Notes under the pieces: generated by a model
The model's database searches: none
What the model was told of the DNA's origin: nothing
The model's input: the letters and a program-made list of their open reading frames with translations, nothing else
Assembly: GCA_964629645.1 (NCBI GenBank)
Contig: CAZVSU010000065.1
Location: 1 to 15,000, forward strand
Reading direction: 5' to 3'
DNA: 15,000 nt
Source: JAAKFL01 sp964629645
GTDB taxonomy: Bacteria > Chlamydiota > Chlamydiia > Chlamydiales > SLFE01
Made by a program: the position numbers and the translations under genes
Shown here: positions 11,655 to 15,000 of the stretch, piece after piece
How the letters are laid out: each line of letters begins with the position of its first letter
Position numbering within the stretch: the first letter of the stretch is position 1

Positions 11655-11847
11655 GGTCTTAGAACACTGCAAGTTAGAGTTAACCGTATTATTTGACATA
11701 CATATGGTTAACTTGGCAAACAGTGTATTGCTCTCTCAAGACGAAGCAGAAGTGCTTGAAGCACACAAAAAATTCCAGTTGACACGAGATTTATACTTCA
11801 CTATTATGAGCACGATCGACAACCCAACCATGCTACGCAGCGAGTAA
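11599..11847 (+). CDS. Small gene overlapping the portal 3' end, unknown
   Basis: 82 aa. ATG 11599 has a good AGAGGA 6 bases before it, inside portal codons, and the gene overlaps portal by 56 bases in another frame; it ends 5 bases before scaffold. The sequence reads MHKLPLQEVSSSEIQR, then LEHCKLELTVLFDIHMVNLANSV, then DEAEVLEAHKKFQLTRDLYFTIMSTID: mostly amphipathic helix, with no membrane segment. Unrecognised. Position between portal and scaffold suggests a role in capsid assembly. Confidence that it is a gene rests on the ribosome binding site, the tight fit and the absence of another frame in 11655-11852. Confidence 0.7.
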   Translation: MHKLPLQEVSSSEIQRASRVLEHCKLELTVLFDIHMVNLANSVLLSQDEAEVLEAHKKFQLTRDLYFTIMSTIDNPTMLRSE

Positions 11848-11852
11848 GTTAA

Positions 11853-13061
11853 ATGCCAGGGCTTGATGACATGGGCGACAGCGCGAGCATCTTTGATGCG
11901 ATTGTCGATAATCCTTCGGCCCCTAAAAAGGCCGATGATACTAAAGTTTCAAATCGTCGTACCAGTGGCGACGATAATGACGATGGTGGTACTGCACAAA
12001 CTGGTGCAGTAGAGGAAGACGTTACCGCGTCTATCCTTACTGACCAGACCGACGAAAACGATGCAGACAGTGAGGCTGACGAGCCTACACCGCGCTCCAC
12101 CACCGTTAAGGAAGCAGACGATGCTTCCGAAAACGGCGACGATGAGGAAGACAAATCATCTGACCCTCTAGATCGCCTGTTTTCTTCTTCTGATGAGGAA
12201 GAAGAAAGTGACAACGACGAAGAAAGCGACGATCAGCCTACTTTTGCGACAGACGATAGTCTAGTAAAAGTTAAAGTTGACGGCGAGGAACGAGAATTTT
12301 CCGTAGCCGAGTTGAAACGCTTTGCTTCTGGTGAAGGTGCGATTGAGCAGCGCCTTCAGCAAGTCACAGAAGCTCGATCTAGCCTTCATAGGCAGATTGA
12401 GGAAAATCGTCAGACGATGCAAAACATCGTTACTGCGATTAAAGGCTACTTGTTTACGCCTAGTATGCAACCGCCCTCGGAAGACCTTTTGGCTACAGGC
12501 AATGCGGCCGACGCTCGAATGTACCTAGCACAAAAAGAGGCTTATCAAGCTGAACAGAACGCTATCCGGCAACGTGTAAACGAAGTTGGTGGCGTACTTC
12601 AGCAGATGAATGAGGCTTCTCAGTCCTTTATCGAGGACTATAGGAACGAGCAGGCGCAGCTACTTGTCCGAAAGATGCCTTTCCTACAGGACGAAGGTAA
12701 AGCTAAAAAGTTCGAGACAGCCATTAAGCATATGGCTATCAACGATTATGGCTTTACTGAGCAAGAGTTTAACGCAGCATCGGACCACCGCGTTTATCTT
12801 CTTGCAGCAGATGCATACCGTTGGCGGGCTGCCCAAGGTCAAATCAAGACTGTTGACAAGACCAAAGGCCGAAACTCGAAGCCTAAGACCAAAACAACTA
12901 AACCTACTGCACAAGCTAGTGCAGTAGGAAATCGGTCTGTGACAAACGTGCATAAGCGAAACCTCCAGAAAGCCCGCCAGACGGGGCGTCCTGAAGACGT
13001 GGCGCTTTCTAGTGCCCTTCTGCAACCAGCTAATCGGAAAGGACGAAAAAATGGCCGTTAA
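11853..13061 (+). CDS. Capsid scaffolding protein
   Basis: 402 aa, between portal and major capsid protein, the usual scaffold position. Scaffold proteins guide capsid subunits into a closed shell and then leave. The N-terminal 130 residues are extremely acidic and Ser-rich (runs such as SSSDEEEESDNDEES), probably disordered. A short VKVKVDGEEREFSVAELKRF module follows, a pattern I know from phage scaffolds. Next comes a helical region about 165-330 with coiled-coil character (IEQRLQQVTEARSSLHRQIEEN) and then a strongly basic Lys/Thr/Arg tail, fitting the electrostatic capsid-binding end seen in other scaffolds. The ribosome binding site is weak, and start ATG 11868 is an alternative. Two palindrome copies (11990, 12904) lie in the disordered ends. 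The stop overlaps the capsid gene by 11 bases. Confidence 0.85.
   Translation: MPGLDDMGDSASIFDAIVDNPSAPKKADDTKVSNRRTSGDDNDDGGTAQTGAVEEDVTASILTDQTDENDADSEADEPTPRSTTVKEADDASENGDDEEDKSSDPLDRLFSSSDEEEESDNDEESDDQPTFATDDSLVKVKVDGEEREFSVAELKRFASGEGAIEQRLQQVTEARSSLHRQIEENRQTMQNIVTAIKGYLFTPSMQPPSEDLLATGNAADARMYLAQKEAYQAEQNAIRQRVNEVGGVLQQMNEASQSFIEDYRNEQAQLLVRKMPFLQDEGKAKKFETAIKHMAINDYGFTEQEFNAASDHRVYLLAADAYRWRAAQGQIKTVDKTKGRNSKPKTKTTKPTAQASAVGNRSVTNVHKRNLQKARQTGRPEDVALSSALLQPANRKGRKNGR
11990..12011. promoter_or_regulatory. Dispersed palindrome copy 7, inside the scaffold gene
   Basis: TACTGCACAA, spacer AC, TGGTGCAGTA: one mismatch in 10 pairs. It encodes T-A-Q-T-G-A-V, with codons ACT GCA CAA, in the acidic disordered N-terminal region. 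Confidence 0.7.
12903..12928. promoter_or_regulatory. Dispersed palindrome copy 8, inside the scaffold gene
   Basis: CCTACTGCACAA, spacer GC, TAGTGCAGTAGG: 12-bp arms with one mismatch. It encodes P-T-A-Q-A-S-A-V in the Lys/Thr-rich tail, in the same codon phase (ACT GCA CAA) as copies 6 and 7. Confidence 0.75.
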
Positions 13062-14055
13062 CGCCAACACTGTTGAGAGTTACGACAACAGCGTTATTCG
13101 GGAAGACCTTCAAGAAGCGTTTTCTCTGATTTCGCCTGAAGAAGTGCCTTTGATGACTATGGCCCGTCGAGGCTCGGTTACTCAAAAGAGCTTTGAGTGG
13201 CCTGTCGTTGAGCTTGCTGCTCTGGACACCGCAAACCGAGTAATCGAAGGTGAGGACGCTCCCGCCGTCGATACTGGCACTCTTGCCAAGCGTCTGCGTA
13301 ATGACACGCAGATTTCGGACAAGGTTGTGTCTGTCTCGAACACGTCCGAAAGCAGTGATGCTGCCGCTAACAACATTCAGCGCCTCAGCCAGCAGGTTGC
13401 GCTAAAAATTCGTGAAATGAAGCGTGAAATGGAATACATGCTTCTTCAGAACGTGGTGACTACTCCGGGGTCTTCAGGCAATGCCCGCCAGACTGCCGGT
13501 CTTCCTGCCTTCATCCGCACCAACACTATTTTTGAAAGTGGTGGGTCTGATCCCACGCTTTCCGGTACGACTGAAGGCTACCCTGATGCTGCCGCCGGCG
13601 ACGGTACTACTCCCGTCAAGCTGACTGAAGCATCGTTCAACGATCTTAGCGAAGAAGTGTGGCAGTCGGGCGGTAACGTCGAATATGCTATGGTCAACGC
13701 TAAGAATAAGCGCCTGATTTCGACCTTTACGGGGTCTTCGACCCGGTACAAAGACGCTGTTGATCGTCGAATTGTAAACGCTGTGGACGTTTACACTTCT
13801 GACTTCAACGAGATCACTATTATTCCGAACCGTTTTCAGCCTACACTGAATGACGGCGGCGATGATGACAACTACGCGCTCTATATGCTCGATCCCGAGT
13901 ATATTGAGATTGTGTTCCTTGAGACTTTGAAGCAGAAGCCTCTTGCTGAAACCGGCCATTCTAAGAAGCGGTTGGTGTATGCAGAATACGGTCTTAAAGT
14001 GCTGAATGAGGCTGCGCTGGGTATCCGTCGAGACTTGACCAACGTCGCCTCGTAA
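13051..14055 (+). CDS. Major capsid protein, SU10/DUF5309 family
   Basis: 334 aa. ATG 13051 is chosen over upstream in-frame starts because GGAAAGGAC lies about 8 bases before it and the family begins at MAVNANT. It builds the icosahedral shell. The match to the DUF5309 (phage SU10-type major capsid) pattern runs the full length: ESYDNSVIREDLQEAFSLIS with EEVPLM near residue 32; FEWPVVELAALDTANRVIEGEDAP; DTQISDKVVSVSNT; a helix with REMKREMEYMLLQN; ARQTAGLPAFIRTNT; VDVYTSDFNEITIIPNRFQ; LDPEYIEIVFLETLKQKPLAETGHSKKR; and the ending EYGLKVLNEAALGIRRDL. This is an HK97-fold family by established assignment. It overlaps the scaffold stop by 11 bases, so the two are probably coupled. Codon use looks optimised, as expected for a very abundant protein. 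It is followed by a strong hairpin. Confidence 0.95.
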   Translation: MAVNANTVESYDNSVIREDLQEAFSLISPEEVPLMTMARRGSVTQKSFEWPVVELAALDTANRVIEGEDAPAVDTGTLAKRLRNDTQISDKVVSVSNTSESSDAAANNIQRLSQQVALKIREMKREMEYMLLQNVVTTPGSSGNARQTAGLPAFIRTNTIFESGGSDPTLSGTTEGYPDAAAGDGTTPVKLTEASFNDLSEEVWQSGGNVEYAMVNAKNKRLISTFTGSSTRYKDAVDRRIVNAVDVYTSDFNEITIIPNRFQPTLNDGGDDDNYALYMLDPEYIEIVFLETLKQKPLAETGHSKKRLVYAEYGLKVLNEAALGIRRDLTNVAS

Positions 14056-14063
14056 GAGGTAAT
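14035..14063 (+). promoter_or_regulatory. Possible promoter at the end of the capsid gene
   Basis: TTGACC (14035-14040), 17 bp, GGTAAT (14058-14063; 4 of 6 to the -10 consensus). The palindrome's TACTGCACAA begins 3 bases after this box, the same distance as at 8782/8785, which is the main reason to take it seriously. Confidence 0.4.
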
Positions 14064-14064
14064 T

Positions 14065-14088
14065 CTACTGCACAAGGTTGCTCAATAG
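14065..14088. promoter_or_regulatory. Dispersed palindrome copy 9, after the capsid gene
   Basis: CTACTGCACAA, spacer GG, TTGCTCAATAG. The right arm is the variant found in copy 3, in the opposite orientation. It shares bases with the hairpin 14073-14098, so the two structures exclude each other in RNA. Confidence 0.75.
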
Positions 14089-14098
14089 AGCAACCTTG
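14073..14098 (+). terminator. Strong hairpin downstream of the capsid gene
   Basis: CAAGGTTGCTC (14073-14083) pairs perfectly with GAGCAACCTTG (14088-14098) around AATA, 11 pairs. It is followed by ATCTTCCTC, only weakly U-rich. Lying 18 bases behind the capsid stop, it may protect or partly terminate the abundant capsid message and lower expression of the genes behind it. Confidence 0.6.
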
Positions 14099-14119
14099 AT
14101 CTTCCTCATAGGAGTTGAC

Positions 14120-14338
14120 ATGGAACAGAAAACTGAAGTTAAGGCCGACGCTGCGCCTAAAGCCAAGCCTGCGGCACCCAAGATGCGTAAATATGTCGTC
14201 AAGGAAGGCAGTTGCGTTGGGGAGGCAGGTCCTAACGGTGAGTGCATCAAGCGTCACGGTGGGGAAACCGTAACGCTGACCGGCGCCGAAGCACGCCGTC
14301 TTGCTCGCCATCTGGAGCCTGCGTTTGACGATGACTAA
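14120..14338 (+). CDS. Small basic/Ala-Pro-rich protein after the capsid gene
   Basis: 72 aa from ATG 14120 (AGGAG 6 bases upstream); a longer TTG-started reading runs through the palindrome and hairpin and is rejected. The first 22 residues are Lys/Ala/Pro-rich and flexible. The rest (KYVVKEGSCVGEAGPNGECI, then GETVTLTGAEARRLARHLEPA) resembles small phage proteins in which a short beta unit ends in 'G(D/E)xVxLxxxEAxxLxxxG'. Those are common near head genes and their function is unknown. Two Cys residues flank a Gly/Pro loop. It is probably a head-associated protein. The stop overlaps the start of the next gene by 8 bases. Confidence 0.75.
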   Translation: MEQKTEVKADAAPKAKPAAPKMRKYVVKEGSCVGEAGPNGECIKRHGGETVTLTGAEARRLARHLEPAFDDD

Positions 14339-14735
14339 GGTGCTAGATACTTCTAAAGTATCTGACAGGCAGCTAGGGCCAGTTAAGGCCCTAGCTGAGC
14401 GTCGGATACCTGATAAAGTTTTGAAAAACCTACGAAGATTTGATGAACACTCATTTAACTCTATAAGATACCGTTACGCTTATGACAAAGCTGACGGTAA
14501 TCTTATTATTTCAAAGACGCAAAATGTAGACGAGTTGCTTAGAGCTATCAACTTTTTAGAAGCTCCGCGCAATACTTATGGTAAATCTTTGAAGTACCTT
14601 GGCAGCATCCCAAACGTGCTTGCTTTGGAGTGGGCTAAAGAATGTGGGCACCCTTTATATTCTAAAGAGTGGAAAGAGTATTCGTTGAAGAAGCTCCGCT
14701 CTATTGAATATGCAAAATTGAGGCCAAGGCTGTGA
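14331..14735 (+). CDS. Conserved-type small head-region protein, unknown
   Basis: 134 aa from ATG 14331, overlapping the preceding stop; a TTG start further upstream is unlikely. Sequence landmarks: KVLKNLRRFDEHSFNSIRYRYAYD, then LIISKTQNVDELLRAINF, then the tail SLKKLRSIEYAKLRPRL. I recall small phage proteins behind capsid genes that combine 'LRNFDDTPFNDYVYRYRID', a middle helix and an end like 'RRLNxxExxxLRTxxGRL'; the resemblance is suggestive only. No membrane segment. Codons are AT-rich. Two perfect hairpins lie within its first 23 codons (14345-14397). Likely a head-completion or assembly protein. Confidence 0.75.
   Translation: MTKVLDTSKVSDRQLGPVKALAERRIPDKVLKNLRRFDEHSFNSIRYRYAYDKADGNLIISKTQNVDELLRAINFLEAPRNTYGKSLKYLGSIPNVLALEWAKECGHPLYSKEWKEYSLKKLRSIEYAKLRPRL
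14345..14397 (+). other. Two back-to-back perfect hairpins at the start of a gene
   Basis: Hairpin 1: AGATACTT (14345-14352), loop CTA, AAGTATCT (14356-14363). Hairpin 2: CAGCTAGGGCC (14370-14380), loop AGTTAA, GGCCCTAGCTG (14387-14397). Both are perfect and lie 5 to 22 codons into the gene starting at 14331. No U-run follows. Possible roles are RNase III-type processing, translational pausing or partial attenuation. Confidence 0.6.
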
Positions 14736-15000
14736 CAGAAGCCGAGTTTGCAGAACACTTAATTAAAAGTCTGTGGCGTGAAGGTGATACAGAAATCATC
14801 ACTCTTACAACTGTGCCAACCATTCTAGCAGGAGTAAACGCTAGAATACGAAACGATGTTAACTTGCCTTCTGAACAAACTAGCGAAACCGTACCAGTCA
14901 ATAGCAGTGGTATTGCTACGCTAACTGGGGCAAATAAAGGTATTATGGCAGTCTTGTCGTTGGACAATGACCGTAGACTGTTTGAGTTTCGTAATGTGCC
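14732..15000 (+). CDS. Probable head-tail region protein, cut by the window edge
   Basis: Open from GTG 14732, which overlaps the preceding TGA, through the last complete codon at the window end (89 codons seen). It begins VTEAEFAEHLIKSLWREGD, then TLTTVPTILAGVNARIRND and a segment LTGANKGIMAVLSLDNDRR. A helical start followed by strands is compatible with head-tail adaptor proteins that follow capsid genes, but I cannot assign it with the end missing. The GTG start with tight overlap suggests coupled translation from the preceding gene. Confidence 0.55.
   Translation, partial: MTEAEFAEHLIKSLWREGDTEIITLTTVPTILAGVNARIRNDVNLPSEQTSETVPVNSSGIATLTGANKGIMAVLSLDNDRRLFEFRNV

Noticed and set aside
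11680..11720. TTGACA at about 11694 as a promoter
   Set aside because: No acceptable -10 box lies 16-18 bp downstream, and the stretch is inside the 82-residue gene.
13042..13061. Possible -1 slippery site (A AAA AAT) at the scaffold-capsid overlap
   Set aside because: A -1 shift there leads to a stop after about 25 codons and not into the capsid frame, and no strong downstream structure is visible; the capsid gene has its own good start.

Overview
This window is part of a tailed double-stranded DNA bacteriophage genome or prophage. The plus strand from about 4.26 kb to the end carries a packaging and head module in classical order: small terminase, large terminase, an appendage/lysis-type cassette, portal, scaffold and major capsid protein. 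The capsid protein reads as the SU10-type (DUF5309) fold family and the portal as P22-like, which points to a podovirus-like virion. The host cannot be fixed from the window. Shine-Dalgarno sites and sigma70-type promoters fit a Gram-negative, probably proteobacterial, host. A run of exactly 100 N (2107-2206) shows this is a scaffolded assembly.

Layout: (1) 1-391 is GC-rich without a convincing gene. It holds a 39-bp tandem repeat, a 60-bp almost perfect palindrome (58-117) and a hairpin (350-379) after the last minus-strand gene. (2) 392-3101 is a minus-strand operon, read right to left: a 132-aa unknown protein, a MoxR/AAA_5-type ATPase with a pentapeptide-repeat linker broken by the assembly gap, and a von Willebrand A-like partner. 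(3) 3102-4258 is a non-coding divergent region of about 1.1 kb packed with repeats: an alternating GC/GT tract, a 12-bp inverted repeat, eight CAGTCAC iterons, a 16-bp operator-like palindrome, an imperfect 19-bp inverted repeat and three 33-bp AT-rich repeats. It is a good candidate for an origin, packaging site or control region. A strong promoter (4196-4224) fires from it into the terminase genes. (4) 4259-6528 holds both terminase subunits. (5) 6572-8398 is a GC-richer cassette: a BspA-like repeat protein, an unknown protein and a DUF1353 protein. (6) 8469-9389 holds a small head-type protein, a holin-like membrane protein and two tiny proteins, one of only 26 aa. (7) 9444-14055 holds portal, an overlapping small gene, scaffold and major capsid protein. 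(8) 14120-15000 holds three small head-completion-type genes, the last cut by the window edge.

The most notable observation is a dispersed palindrome that I do not recognise: arm CTACTGCACAA, a 1-2 bp spacer, then the reverse complement TTGTGCAGTAG. Nine clear copies lie between 3134 and 14088. Six sit in gaps just upstream of genes. Three lie inside the portal and scaffold genes, all in the same codon phase. One copy (8782-8809, 13-bp perfect arms) starts exactly at the -10 box of a strong promoter, as an operator would. It may be a phage repressor/activator operator and 'stoperator' system, or a mobile palindromic element. Copies also bracket the GC-rich cassette at 6.57-8.40 kb.
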